Assembly (NCBI GenBank): GCA_947571115.1
Contig: CANOWW010000008.1
Span: forward strand, 1-64,000
DNA from: an uncultured Clostridium sp.
GTDB lineage: Bacteria > Bacillota > Clostridia > TANB77 > CAG-508
Direction of reading: 5' to 3'
DNA length: 64,000 bases
The position numbers and the translations under genes were made by a program. Of the stretch, positions 52,800 to 62,125 are shown one piece after another (position 1 is the stretch's first letter; each line of letters begins with the position of its first letter). Below the pieces are notes generated by a model. It saw only the letters and a list, made by a program, of their open reading frames with translations. It ran no database searches and was not told where the DNA came from.

Positions 52800-53975
52800 A
52801 CCGGTGGAACTGTTAATTTTGATAGTGGCAGTTTTTACTCTAGTGCATCAGAATTAAAAGAATACGGAATATACAATAATTCTGGAACAGTTAATGTACG
52901 AGGTGGAAATGTTTATAATGACAATGTAGGAATTTTTAACGCAGGAACAATAAATATGTCAGCTGGAACAGTAGGCAGTTGTACTACAGGAATTGAAAAT
53001 TATGGAACAGTGAATTTTACAGGTGGAACATTATCTGGAGGAACTTATGGTGTGCAAAATAGTGGCAATTATAATATGAATGGAGGACAAATTACCAGCT
53101 ATCTTACTGGTGTTAGAAATCTTGCTAATTTTAATATAAGTGGAGGTTCTATCAGCAATAATTCGGTGTATGGAATTGTGAATGAAGCATCAAACACTAT
53201 TACAGGACAAGTTTATATGACAGGTGGAAATATAACATCAAATTCAAAGTATGATATTTATCATGGAAAATCAGATACAGATGGAGCAGGTGCAGTTTAT
53301 GGTGGACTTAGAATCGAAAGAAATGATACAGTCAATAGTTCAATACTTTTGGCTGGGTATAACAATTATATATATACTGGTAATAATACGCCACAAATCA
53401 ACTCCATAACATTAGCAGATGCACACTTGGAAAGGTCAATAATAAGATCAGCTGATACAAATAATGCTGAAACAATGCAAAATAGAATTAACGTAAGAAA
53501 TAAAGGAAGTTTTTATTGTAAAGCAAATGCCACAAATCATTCAAATCATGTAGTTTTATGGACTAATTATACAGTTACAACCCAATACCAAACAAAAGAT
53601 GGAAAAACATTAGATGTAACTACGAAAACTTATGAATATAAACAGGATTATACAACAGAAGCTAAGACAATAGAAGGATATATTTTGTCAGAAACACCAT
53701 CAAATGCAAATGGCACGACCAATGGAGATATTACCGTAATATATTATTATGAGGATGATTCAAATGTAGCTGTTGTCAATTACAAAGACCTTTTATCAGG
53801 TATTATTTCTGCAAAATATTGGTACAATGAAAATGGTGAAAATTTTAGTGGAAATGGAATGAATTTTGAAGATGGTAAAATCTTTGAAGAATATGGTTTT
53901 TATAAGATAGTTGTGACAAATTCAGTAGGGCTAACCAAAACTGTTACATTTTCTTTAAATAAAGAGAGTATTTAA
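52800..53975 (+). CDS. Beta-helix surface protein, C-terminal fragment
   Basis: After a third one-base shift near 52799 the frame reads TGGTVNFDSGSFYSS and many turns of the type GTVNVRGGNVYN, GTINMSAGTV, GTVNFTGGTLSGGTYGVQN. The end has a MucBP-like domain (YTVTTQYQTKDGKTLDVTTKTYEYKQDYTTEAKTIEGYILSETPSNANG) and one Ig-like repeat shared with the 50351 product. No sorting signal is evident. The first in-frame ATG is 52956. Three shifts return the frame to that of the N-terminus. Confidence 0.65.
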   Translation, partial: TGGTVNFDSGSFYSSASELKEYGIYNNSGTVNVRGGNVYNDNVGIFNAGTINMSAGTVGSCTTGIENYGTVNFTGGTLSGGTYGVQNSGNYNMNGGQITSYLTGVRNLANFNISGGSISNNSVYGIVNEASNTITGQVYMTGGNITSNSKYDIYHGKSDTDGAGAVYGGLRIERNDTVNSSILLAGYNNYIYTGNNTPQINSITLADAHLERSIIRSADTNNAETMQNRINVRNKGSFYCKANATNHSNHVVLWTNYTVTTQYQTKDGKTLDVTTKTYEYKQDYTTEAKTIEGYILSETPSNANGTTNGDITVIYYYEDDSNVAVVNYKDLLSGIISAKYWYNENGENFSGNGMNFEDGKIFEEYGFYKIVVTNSVGLTKTVTFSLNKESI

Positions 53976-53996
53976 GAAAAATTTTATTAAAAAATT

Positions 53997-54340
53997 TTAG
54001 AAACAGGGGAGGACAAAATCCTGTTTTCTGATTAAGTAAGTGAAGGGGAAAAACTCTTTCACTTATTTTGTTTTATAAAAGCACATTGAAAATTGAATAA
54101 AATTCATTAGATACATAGATAACGGAGCTAGTTAATATATGGTTTTAAACTATATAACTTAAATATAAGGTAGCGACTTATAAGGCGAAGATGTTAATAA
54201 GATACTTTTGCATAGTCATAGCACGAGCGAGATAAAACCGTCGTACGCAATGAGTGTAAGTCATTAGTAATGGCTAGGGAAACATAACCCTAATGGTGCA
54301 ATTCGCAAATTGCAGTTTAATGAATAAAATTGCAGTTATT
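53997..54340 (+). ncRNA. Structured RNA, copy B
   Basis: No gene lies between 53976 and 54375. Homologous to 46790-47160 in the same strand and block order, with the identical 20-base block at 54223-54242. AAACAGG/CCTGTTT closes the first stem. Compensatory changes in at least two stems support a conserved fold. It precedes a small membrane-protein gene and the xis/int genes. Two copies bracket the surface-protein operon. Confidence 0.6.
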
Positions 54341-54375
54341 TTAAAGGTAACTATAAAATAGAAGGAGAAAAGTTT

Positions 54376-54504
54376 ATGGATATTGAAATGATTAGATTTA
54401 CAGGTTTATTATCAATTATGTTGTTAATCGGCTGGATATTCATTACCATATTTTTTATTATAATTGATAAAAATATGAATAAAAAAGACGAGGAACAAAA
54501 ATAG
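54376..54504 (+). CDS. Small single-span membrane protein
   Basis: A 42-residue ORF after GAAGGAGAAAAG. It has one hydrophobic helix (GLLSIMLLIGWIFITIFFIIID) and a charged tail (KNMNKKDEEQK). The clear ribosome binding site and position directly after RNA copy B suggest a real gene. Function unknown. Confidence 0.5.
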   Translation: MDIEMIRFTGLLSIMLLIGWIFITIFFIIIDKNMNKKDEEQK

Positions 54505-54598
54505 AAAACAAATGAAATATAAGAGTAAAGAAAATATAAACAGAAATATGCTAAGGAACAAGGCTTAGTATAATTTTTATTAGAAGGAGTGAATGAAA

Positions 54599-54982
54599 AT
54601 GAATAATGATAATAATAACAACAATAAATATTCAACAAAGGAAAATTTAGCATTTATTATTTTTACATATAAAACTATGAATTTTGAAACACGTGATAGT
54701 TTTATGGAAATATTGAATGAACTCATGGAAAAGCAGCAAAAGAAAGGTGAAATATTGGATAAAGTTGAAAAAGATAAGTTATCTATTTTGACAGATCATT
54801 GGGAATTGAATGAAATGCAAGTATTGGCATATAGTTTTTTGGTATTTAATCATTTCAAGATTTCTAAAGAGGATGTAACAGTTGAAAAAATAATTGATAA
54901 TTACAAATATCAGTTAAACTTCTATTCTCCAGATAATGCGGTAGAATTTGTTGACAGAAAACTTTTATTAGATTGGAGGTAA
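54599..54982 (+). CDS. Hypothetical protein of the int/xis region
   Basis: A 127-residue acidic helical protein. ATG 54599 is favoured over 54593 by distance from AAGGAG. An Asn-rich start (NNDNNNNN) is followed by helices with no recognised motif. It precedes the excisionase gene by 5 bases and probably belongs to the excision operon. Confidence 0.5.
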   Translation: MNNDNNNNNKYSTKENLAFIIFTYKTMNFETRDSFMEILNELMEKQQKKGEILDKVEKDKLSILTDHWELNEMQVLAYSFLVFNHFKISKEDVTVEKIIDNYKYQLNFYSPDNAVEFVDRKLLLDWR

Positions 54983-54987
54983 AAATT

Positions 54988-55236
54988 ATGAGTGAAAGAA
55001 TAATCTATACAGTTCAAGAAGTAGCAAAAATGTTACATTCAAGTCCAAATTATATATACTTATTAATAGAAAAAGGGTATTTACCTGCAATGAAGTTAGG
55101 TAGTATTAAAATATTAAAATCTACTTTAGAAAAATTCTTACTAGAGAACGAAGGAAACGACCTTTCTGATATAAATAATATAAAAAAATTAAATAATATT
55201 AATACAGTAGGAGAGTTTAATAATGGCAAATGTTAA
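54988..55236 (+). CDS. xis: Excisionase-type helix-turn-helix protein
   Basis: An 82-residue protein of the MerR-like excisionase type: IIYTVQEVAKMLHSSPNYIYLLIEKGYLPAMKLGSIKILKSTLEKFLLEN. Such proteins bend attachment-site DNA and steer integrase to excision. TTGGAGG precedes ATG 54988. It overlaps the integrase start by 14 bases, the usual xis-int arrangement. Confidence 0.75.
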   Translation: MSERIIYTVQEVAKMLHSSPNYIYLLIEKGYLPAMKLGSIKILKSTLEKFLLENEGNDLSDINNIKKLNNINTVGEFNNGKC

Positions 55237-56494
55237 TATAAGAAGAAGAGGAAAGGTATATCAATATCAGTTTGAAGTTGCACCAATTAATGGAAAAAGA
55301 AAACAAGTAACTAAATCTGGATATAAAACTAAATTAGAAGCACAAGAAGCTGGAATAAAAGCCTATAATGAATATTTAAGTACTGGATTAGTTTTTAAGG
55401 AAAATCAAATTTCTTATTCAGATTATTTAGATTATTGGTTAGAAAATTATTGCTGTTTAAATTTAAAATATAATACAATCCAAACATATACAACTATAGT
55501 AAATAAATATTTAAAACCCAATTTAGGTATGTATAGATTATCATCATTAACAAGTGTAAAGTTAAATTCTTTTATATCGGAAATATGCATGAAATATAGT
55601 TTTTCAAGAGCTTACTTTAGTAATATATTAAAAGTATTAAAAGGTTCATTTAGAGAAGCATGTGACGTGTATGGATTTATTAAGTATAATCCAACAATTA
55701 CTTTAAGGTTACCTAAGATAGATGAATTTAAGGAAGATATAAAGCATATATACACTCAAGATGAAATTGATAAGATTTTACAAAGATTTAATAATGATGA
55801 TACATTCACTTGTGCTTTTCTCACATCTTGTTATACAGGAATGAGAACAGGGGAAGTGTGTGCTTTAACTTGGAATGATATAGATCTAGTGAATCGAGTC
55901 ATACACATCAGTCATAATGTTTATGATAAAAAGAAGGATGAAAAGGGAAGGTGGTTTTTAGGAACAACAAAAACAGTTACAGGAACAAGAAAAGTACATA
56001 TAAGTAATACTTTATTTAATGCACTAAGAAATTATCAAAAAAAACAATTTTATCTAAAAAATCTTTATGGTAAAGATTATCATTATTATCATCTTGAAGA
56101 TGTAAAAAATAAATTTGGAAAAGTAGTTGAGCATAGAATTGTAGAAAATGAAAATAATCTGCTCACAGTAGATACAATAAATTTTGTATTTACAAGGGAA
56201 AATGGTATTTATTCAGGAACTGATATTACAAAATATCCATATAGTATAGTTCATAATGAATTGGGAATTAAAAAATGCCGTTTTTATGATTTAAGAGGTA
56301 GTTATGCTACAAAGAGTTTAAAGAATGGAGTTGAAATAAGAGATATAGCTGATATTTTAGGACATAAAAATATTGAAACTACAGAGAATTATTATATCTC
56401 TAGTTCTAAAGAATCGAGAAAAGATGCAAATGACATATTTGAAAAGACAACACATTCTGAAATAATAGAAAAAATTTCTAATTATAGATACTAA
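55223..56494 (+). CDS. int: Tn916-type tyrosine integrase
   Basis: A 423-residue tyrosine recombinase. An arm-type N-terminal domain (ANVNIRRRGKVYQYQFEVAPINGKRKQVTKSGYKTKLEAQEAG) is followed by the core-binding and catalytic domains. Catalytic residues: R in TGMRTGEV, K in the following hairpin, YDLRGSY (Tyr replaces the first His of HxxR), GHKN and the nucleophile in TTENYY. It lies at the right end of the mobile region, next to host prfB. Confidence 0.88.
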   Translation: MANVNIRRRGKVYQYQFEVAPINGKRKQVTKSGYKTKLEAQEAGIKAYNEYLSTGLVFKENQISYSDYLDYWLENYCCLNLKYNTIQTYTTIVNKYLKPNLGMYRLSSLTSVKLNSFISEICMKYSFSRAYFSNILKVLKGSFREACDVYGFIKYNPTITLRLPKIDEFKEDIKHIYTQDEIDKILQRFNNDDTFTCAFLTSCYTGMRTGEVCALTWNDIDLVNRVIHISHNVYDKKKDEKGRWFLGTTKTVTGTRKVHISNTLFNALRNYQKKQFYLKNLYGKDYHYYHLEDVKNKFGKVVEHRIVENENNLLTVDTINFVFTRENGIYSGTDITKYPYSIVHNELGIKKCRFYDLRGSYATKSLKNGVEIRDIADILGHKNIETTENYYISSSKESRKDANDIFEKTTHSEIIEKISNYRY

Positions 56495-56615
56495 TTATAT
56501 CTCACTTAAATAAAAAAATATAGAGTAACATTAAATTTTTTTCCAGTGATATGGTAAGAATTAAAAGATATTGATATTTTTTATGCCAGATACTCTACAT
56601 TTTATTGACATATTT

Positions 56616-56690
56616 ATCTACTTATTATATAATTAAAAAAATCATATAATAAGTAGATATAAATGTTGACTCTGTCAACACTTTGTCAAC
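56616..56690. other. Inverted repeats downstream of int, candidate attachment region
   Basis: ATCTACTTATTATAT (56616-56630) and ATATAATAAGTAGAT (56644-56658) are perfect inverted repeats. They are followed by TGTTGAC-TCT-GTCAACA (56664-56680) and one more GTCAAC at 56685. Such arrays between int and host genes are typical of attachment sites; no matching left copy was found in the window. Confidence 0.35.
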
Positions 56691-56788
56691 GGTCATAAAA
56701 TTACAATAATAAAATTGATACAATAAATATTTATAATATTATTTTGGAATTGTATAGTATAAAAGAAAAAATAAATAATATTATAAAT

Positions 56789-56872
56789 ATGATAAATGTT
56801 CATAATATTGCAACAGTTTGTCCATGTGGAAGTGGGAAGAAATATAAAAATTGTTGTGGGAAAAATCAATAA
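56789..56872 (+). pseudogene. SEC-C zinc motif fragment, probable secA 3' end
   Basis: ATG 56789 reads MINVHNIATVCPCGSGKKYKNCCGKNQ. CPCGSGKKYKNCCG is the SEC-C zinc-binding tail of SecA and some other proteins. The frame extends upstream without ATG to about 56699. In Firmicutes secA commonly precedes prfB, which follows here, so this may be the end of secA cut off by insertion of the element. No other part of secA is in the window. Confidence 0.5.
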
Positions 56873-56878
56873 AAATTT

Positions 56879-56909
56879 AAAGTGTAAGTAAATTTTTACT
56901 TGCACTTTT
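56879..56909 (+). terminator. Intrinsic terminator before prfB
   Basis: AAGTGTAAGTAAA pairs with TTTACTTGCACTT, followed by TT. Confidence 0.65.
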
Positions 56910-56975
56910 CATACTCAAAAGAAGAAATAGAATATTGTACCGAACCAAGAACAAATTTTTAATAGGAGATTTAAG

Positions 56976-58077
56976 ATGCTTGATTTAGAAGAAAATAAAA
57001 AATTTCTTTTGGAGTTACAACATCGTTTGCAGGAATTGTCAGAGGCTTTGCAAATCGTGAAACTACAAGCTGAGTTGTCAGAACTTGAAAAACAAACGTT
57101 AGCAGAAGATTTCTGGGAAGACAGCCAGAAGTCTTCTATTGTATATGGAAAAATGAATGTGCTTCAAAAGAAAATTAATTTGTATCAAAGTTTGAAAAGT
57201 GAATTCGATAATTTGTTGGAGCTGAATGAACTTTTGCTACTGGAGCAGGAGGAAGATTTAGCTAAGGATTTAGTAACTAATACAAAAAAGTTAGAAAAAG
57301 CTATTGAAAAATTACAAACACAAACTTTGTTATCTGGTAAATACGATAGCAACAACGCAATGGTTACGATTCATCCCGGCGCAGGTGGCACCGAATCGCA
57401 AGATTGGGCGGAAATGTTGTACCGCATGTATCAACGTTGGGCAAATGATAACGGTTATACGATGCAAGAATTGGACTATTTGGACGGGGAAGAAGCAGGC
57501 TTGAAAAGTGTTACCTTTCTTGTTTCAGGCGAAAATGCTTATGGCTATTTGAAAAGCGAACACGGCGTGCATCGATTAGTGCGTATTTCGCCATTTGACA
57601 GCGGTGGAAGGCGTCATACCTCTTTTGCCTCAGTGGAAGTTTTGCCAGAAATCGAGGATGATGTCGAGCTTGAAATTAATCCCGACGACCTGCGTATTGA
57701 TGTTTATCGTTCTTCTGGTGCAGGCGGTCAGCACATTAATAAAACAAGTTCAGCAATCCGCATTGTTCATATTCCGACCAATATTGTCGTAACTTGTCAG
57801 TCTGAACGTTCGCAATTTCAAAATCGTGATACCGCTATGCGAATGCTTCGTTCCAAATTAATGGCGCTCAAAGAGCAAGAGGAAAAATCGAAAATGGCTG
57901 ATATTAAGGGGGCGCAAATGGATAATGGCTGGCGGAAGCCAAATTCGTTCCTATGTTTTTTGCCCTTACACCATGGTCAAGGACCACAGAACCAATTACG
58001 AAGTAGGGAATGTGCAGTCTGTTATGGACGGAAATTTGAATGATTTTATGCAAGAATATTTAAAATGGATTTCTTAA
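56976..58077 (+). CDS. prfB: Peptide chain release factor 2, with apparent 3' frameshift
   Basis: RF2 ends translation at UGA and UAA. The peptidyl-hydrolysis motif GGQ is in [18 protein letters not shown], and [13 protein letters not shown] is the codon-recognition region. The usual programmed frameshift near codon 25 is absent; the N-terminus is open. Near the end, one extra C at 57933 (TGG C GGA AGC) throws the frame and it stops at 58043. Reading past it gives [35 protein letters not shown], the normal end, to 58077. An essential gene, so a sequencing error is likely. Confidence 0.88.
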
Positions 58078-58186
58078 AAAGTTGTTTTAGGAGGTAGGAC
58101 TTCTTGTAAAAGTTTATCATATACTATATTAAAATCGTTTTTAAATTTAGAAATGATTTTTACCAAATAAAAAGAGGTTACAAAGT

Positions 58187-59416
58187 ATGGGATTAGTTGT
58201 ACAAAAATTTGGCGGAAGCTCTGTTGCAAATGTCGAAAAATTGGAAATGGTTGCAGACCATATCATACAAGCAAAAGAGGCTGGAGATAAGGTGGTTGTA
58301 GTCGTATCTGCACAAGGAAAAACAACAGATCGATTAATTTCTGAAGAAGCAGAAATCATTAAAAATCCTATCAAAAATCGAGAAAGTTTCTTAAGAGAAC
58401 ATGATGTATTAGTGTCTACAGGAGAACAAATCACGATTTCAAAATTGGCGATGTTACTGAAGAAAAAGGGCTATCAAGCCGTATCTTTAACTGGTTGGCA
58501 GGTTCCGATTGTGACAAATAGCGAGCATGCCAATGGTCGCATTCGTTATATTGAAAACAGCAAGATAGAGGAATATTTGGCTGCTGGAAATGTCGTGATT
58601 GTGGCTGGTTTTCAGGGAATTGACGAAAATGGCGATATCATGACTTTAGGCAGAGGTGGTTCTGACACAACAGCTGTTGCTCTTGCCGCTAGCTTAAACG
58701 CAGACAGATGCGATATTTTCACAGACGTAGATGGCGTGTATACTTCAGACCCTAGAATTGTCGAAAATGTCATGAAATTAAAGGCTGTTTCTTATGACGA
58801 AATGCTAGAGCTGTCTAGCATGGGAGCAAAAGTATTGCATAACAGATGTATTGAAATAGGGAAGAAGTATCAAGTTCCTATTTATGTGAAATCTACCTTT
58901 GAAAAAGAGAGTATTGGAACACTTGTTTCTGGCAAAGCGCCTTTTGAAGACTTAGTCATCAGTGGTGTTACCAAAGATGATTATGTTTCAAGAATTACAG
59001 TGATTGGCTTAGAAAATAAAATTGGTAGAACGTATCAATTATTCAAGTTACTGTCTGAGAATTTAATCAATGTTGACATCATTGTTCAATCTTTTGGGGA
59101 ACATATTACAAAAGATATTGCGTTTACAGTCAAAATGAATGACTTAAATAAAACATTAGAAATTTTGGAAGATTGCAAAGAGGAGCTAAAAATTGAACAG
59201 GTTTTGCATTGTGAAAATCTTTCCAAAGTTTCTGTCATCGGGGTAGGGATAGCCAACAAACCGGGGGTTGCAAGTAGTATGTTTGAAGCATTGTATGAAA
59301 ATAACATTAATATGCATATGGTCACTACTTCTGAAATAAAAATCTCTGTTTTGGTCAGCAGCAACGAAGCTGATATGGCAGTACGAGCTATTCATAATAA
59401 ATTTTTTGAGAAGTAA
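58187..59416 (+). CDS. lysC: Aspartokinase
   Basis: A 409-residue aspartate kinase, the first step from aspartate to lysine, threonine and methionine. Kinase motifs: VQKFGGSSVANVE, GFQGIDENGDIMTLGRGGSDTTAVALAA and FTDVDGVYTSDPRIV. Two ACT domains follow from residue 265 (VSRITVIGLENK..., KVSVIGVGIANKPGVASSMFEALYENNINMHMVTTSEIKISVLV) for feedback by amino acids. It has its own leader after prfB. The downstream hairpin lacks a T-run. Confidence 0.93.
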   Translation: MGLVVQKFGGSSVANVEKLEMVADHIIQAKEAGDKVVVVVSAQGKTTDRLISEEAEIIKNPIKNRESFLREHDVLVSTGEQITISKLAMLLKKKGYQAVSLTGWQVPIVTNSEHANGRIRYIENSKIEEYLAAGNVVIVAGFQGIDENGDIMTLGRGGSDTTAVALAASLNADRCDIFTDVDGVYTSDPRIVENVMKLKAVSYDEMLELSSMGAKVLHNRCIEIGKKYQVPIYVKSTFEKESIGTLVSGKAPFEDLVISGVTKDDYVSRITVIGLENKIGRTYQLFKLLSENLINVDIIVQSFGEHITKDIAFTVKMNDLNKTLEILEDCKEELKIEQVLHCENLSKVSVIGVGIANKPGVASSMFEALYENNINMHMVTTSEIKISVLVSSNEADMAVRAIHNKFFEK

Positions 59417-59419
59417 AAG

Positions 59420-59453
59420 TTTAAGGGCTAGTTGAAAAAACTAGCTCTTAAAT
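59420..59453 (+). other. Stem-loop between aspartokinase and yabP
   Basis: TTTAAGGGCTAGTT pairs with AACTAGCTCTTAAA. It has no clear U-tract, so it may be a weak terminator or an mRNA end-protecting hairpin. Confidence 0.45.
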
Positions 59454-59525
59454 CATACAAAACAGTTCTAAAACTTAGTTTTCCTGCATATATATACTTT
59501 AAGAAAACCAAAGTAGGAGGTTGGC

Positions 59526-59822
59526 ATGATGTTAGAAGAACCAAAAAAAACGTCAAACGTAATCCAAAATATCATTTTAGAAAACAGAGAAAAATTAAAC
59601 GTTTCTGGTGTTTTAGATGTCCTTAGTTTTGATGACCAAATCGTAATTGTAGAAACTGAACTTGGACTCCTTACCATAAAAGGTGAAAACTTAAAAATTA
59701 ACAAATTAAACATTGATACTTCGGAAGTTACGTTAGATGGTTATGTTTCAAGTCTTGCTTATTCAGAGGTGGAGTCTTTCAAGAAAAATGCTTCAGGATT
59801 GATTGGAAAAATTTTTAAATAG
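59526..59822 (+). CDS. yabP: Sporulation protein YabP
   Basis: A 98-residue YabP-family protein (NIILENREKLNVSGVLDVLSFDDQIVIVETELGLLTIKGENLKINKLNIDTSEVTLDGYVSSLAY). In Bacillus the product is needed for late sporulation and spore-coat assembly. AGGAGG precedes ATG 59526. yabQ follows 10 bases later, the conserved order. A strong marker of a spore-forming lineage. Confidence 0.88.
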   Translation: MMLEEPKKTSNVIQNIILENREKLNVSGVLDVLSFDDQIVIVETELGLLTIKGENLKINKLNIDTSEVTLDGYVSSLAYSEVESFKKNASGLIGKIFK

Positions 59823-59832
59823 GTGATTTGGA

Positions 59833-60204
59833 ATGTATGTTTTTTCGCAGGGACAAATTTTTATCGTATTTTTCATTTTGGGACTATGTATTGGAATGAT
59901 TTTCGACATTTTTAGAGCATTCCGAAAAACTTTTAAAACCCCTGATTTTATAACCAGTATTCATGATATGATATTTGTTGCAATCGTTGGTATTCTTGTT
60001 GTAAATACCCTTATTTTGACCAATCATGGGCAAATACGTTTTTTTATTATTCTCGCAATTTTGTTTGGGATTTTCTTTTATTTCTTGACAATTAGCAAAA
60101 TTTGTATCATAATATTACAAGAATGTATGAAATTTTTCAAAAAATTATTCTTTTTTCTCATTTTTTTGAAAAATTTATGTCTAAAAAAGAAGGATTCTAA
60201 ATAA
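59833..60204 (+). CDS. yabQ: Sporulation protein YabQ
   Basis: A 123-residue membrane protein with about three helices; FSQGQIFIVFFILGLCIGMIFDIFRAFRKTF is the YabQ signature. In Bacillus it is required for spore cortex formation and sits in the outer forespore membrane. Its order yabP-yabQ-divIC type gene matches the conserved sporulation/division cluster. Confidence 0.85.
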   Translation: MYVFSQGQIFIVFFILGLCIGMIFDIFRAFRKTFKTPDFITSIHDMIFVAIVGILVVNTLILTNHGQIRFFIILAILFGIFFYFLTISKICIIILQECMKFFKKLFFFLIFLKNLCLKKKDSK

Positions 60205-60254
60205 ATTTGTTGTATAATATTATTATATAGTTTTGTTAATTTTGGAGTTTACAA

Positions 60255-60527
60255 ATGTCAAATTTATTTAATTCACGAAATTTATATAAGTTAATAGTCT
60301 GTATATTTCTTCTTGTTATTATCTTTAAAATGAAGGAACAATTGGTTACTTTAAAAAATTATAATGCAGAAATAGCAACTTTAGAAGAAAAAATAGCAAC
60401 ATTAAAAGAACAAGAAAACATGGAGAAATCTGTAAATTCTACAAATTTGAAAGAGGAAAATGAACATATTGCAAGAAAAGACCTAAAAATGTACTATCCA
60501 AATGAAACACCATTTAAAGGATATTAA
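60255..60527 (+). CDS. DivIC/FtsB-like septum protein
   Basis: A 90-residue bitopic protein: one transmembrane helix (LIVCIFLLVIIFKM), a coiled coil (LKNYNAEIATLEEKIATLKEQ) and an end like EEHIARKDLKMYYPNE, as in the FtsB/DivIC family. It probably joins the division complex with FtsL and DivIB partners. Position after yabQ supports DivIC over an unrelated coiled coil. Confidence 0.8.
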   Translation: MSNLFNSRNLYKLIVCIFLLVIIFKMKEQLVTLKNYNAEIATLEEKIATLKEQENMEKSVNSTNLKEENEHIARKDLKMYYPNETPFKGY

Positions 60528-60624
60528 AATTTGTATCATTTTTTTCTAGTTGTTTTTTTCGAAATACAATTCCAGTTTTAAATAAAAAAATAATAAAATA
60601 GAAAAGTGAAGGGGGAAATTTTCT

Positions 60625-61995
60625 ATGGAGCTAGATTCTTTATCATTAGCAGATTTAAGAGAACTTGCTAAAATGAAAGGTTTATCTAATATTTCTAAAC
60701 TAAAGAAAAAGGAGTTAATTGAGGTTATTTTAGAAGCAACAAAAAAATCATCTAATTCTAATGAAGAATCCGAAGAAACAAACAGTGAAAAACAGCCTAC
60801 AGAAAATACAACAAAAATGAAATCAGAAACCAATACAGAAGATGGAAATTATTCAGTATCTACAGAAGGTGATGAAATTGTTGAAGGAATTTTAGAAGTC
60901 TTACCAGATGGATATGGTTTTTTACGTGGGAAGAATTATTTGCCAAGTCAAAAAGATGTTTATGTTTCTCCAATACAAATAAAAAGGTTTCGATTGGAAA
61001 CTGGAGATAAGGTAAAAGGGATTAAAAGAGCAACCGTAGATGGAGAAAAAGAAAAATTTCCGTCTTTAATTTTTGTTGGTGAAGTCAATGATGAGTCACC
61101 TGAGAAAGCTTACAGAAGAGTGAAATTTGATGATTTAATTCCGATTTATCCAAATAAAAAATTAAAATTAGAAGCCAATCCAAAAGAATATACCATGCGT
61201 TTAATGGATTTATTTTCACCCATAGGAAAAGGTCAAAGGGGTATGATTGTTGCGCCTCCAAAAGCTGGAAAAACAACAATTTTAAAGAAAATAGCCAATA
61301 GCATTACCATGAATAATCCTGAAGTTGAATTAATTGTATTATTAATTGATGAAAGACCAGAAGAAGTGACTGATATGAAACGTTCTATTCATGGCGATGT
61401 GATTTATTCAACTTTTGACGAACAACCAGAACATCATGTAAAAGTAGCTGAAATGGTAATTGAGCGTGCTAAAAGATTAACAGAACAACATAAAGATGTT
61501 GTTGTGTTATTAGATAGTATTACAAGGCTTGCACGTGCCTATAACTTAGTTATTCCTTCCTCAGGGAAAACTTTGTCTGGTGGTTTTGATCCAAGTGCTT
61601 TACATAAACCAAAGCGTTTTTTTGGTGCAGCAAGAAATACAGAAGATGCTGGAAGTTTGACTGTTTTGGCAACAGCTTTAGTAGATACGGGAAGCAGAAT
61701 GGACGAGGTTATTTTTGAGGAATTCAAAGGAACTGGTAATATGGAAGTTGTTTTAGATAGAAGCTTATCTGAAAAACGTATTTTCCCAGCGATTGATGTA
61801 AACAAATCTGGAACAAGACGTGAAGATTTGTTGCTTACAGAAGAAGAGCTTTCTGCAATGTTTGCTATACGTAAATCTATGAGTAATTTATCAACTGCAG
61901 ATATGACTGAACGTTTATTAGATGAAATGATGAAAACGGAAAATAATCAAGAATTTTTAAAAGTAATGAATGAAAATATAGAATGTAAAGAATAA
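60625..61995 (+). CDS. rho: Transcription termination factor Rho
   Basis: A 456-residue RNA-dependent helicase. An N-terminal Rho_N helix pair ([29 protein letters not shown]) is followed by an acidic Ser/Thr/Glu-rich insert (about 45-85), the cold-shock RNA-binding domain ([37 protein letters not shown]) and the ATPase domain (Walker [23 protein letters not shown]-loop-like SGKTLSGG). GGGGG before ATG 60625. The insert is usual in Clostridia. Confidence 0.95.
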   Translation: MELDSLSLADLRELAKMKGLSNISKLKKKELIEVILEATKKSSNSNEESEETNSEKQPTENTTKMKSETNTEDGNYSVSTEGDEIVEGILEVLPDGYGFLRGKNYLPSQKDVYVSPIQIKRFRLETGDKVKGIKRATVDGEKEKFPSLIFVGEVNDESPEKAYRRVKFDDLIPIYPNKKLKLEANPKEYTMRLMDLFSPIGKGQRGMIVAPPKAGKTTILKKIANSITMNNPEVELIVLLIDERPEEVTDMKRSIHGDVIYSTFDEQPEHHVKVAEMVIERAKRLTEQHKDVVVLLDSITRLARAYNLVIPSSGKTLSGGFDPSALHKPKRFFGAARNTEDAGSLTVLATALVDTGSRMDEVIFEEFKGTGNMEVVLDRSLSEKRIFPAIDVNKSGTRREDLLLTEEELSAMFAIRKSMSNLSTADMTERLLDEMMKTENNQEFLKVMNENIECKE

Positions 61996-62125
61996 AATCT
62001 AAAAGCAAAATAAATCCTATTCCTATTTGCACAAAACTTTGATTTTGTGCAATGTTGCAAATATAAAAAATATAGAATACAAACCTATCTCCTATTTTAA
62101 AATTAATAAAATCAAAGGAGCCATT

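Noticed and set aside
55223..56494. Loss of integrase activity because HxxR reads YDLR
   Set aside because: The remaining catalytic residues are present and this position tolerates substitution in tyrosine recombinases.
56976..57120. Programmed +1 frameshift at the usual prfB position
   Set aside because: The N-terminal region is open in one frame with no CTT TGA site; the only disruption is the 3' insertion near 57933.
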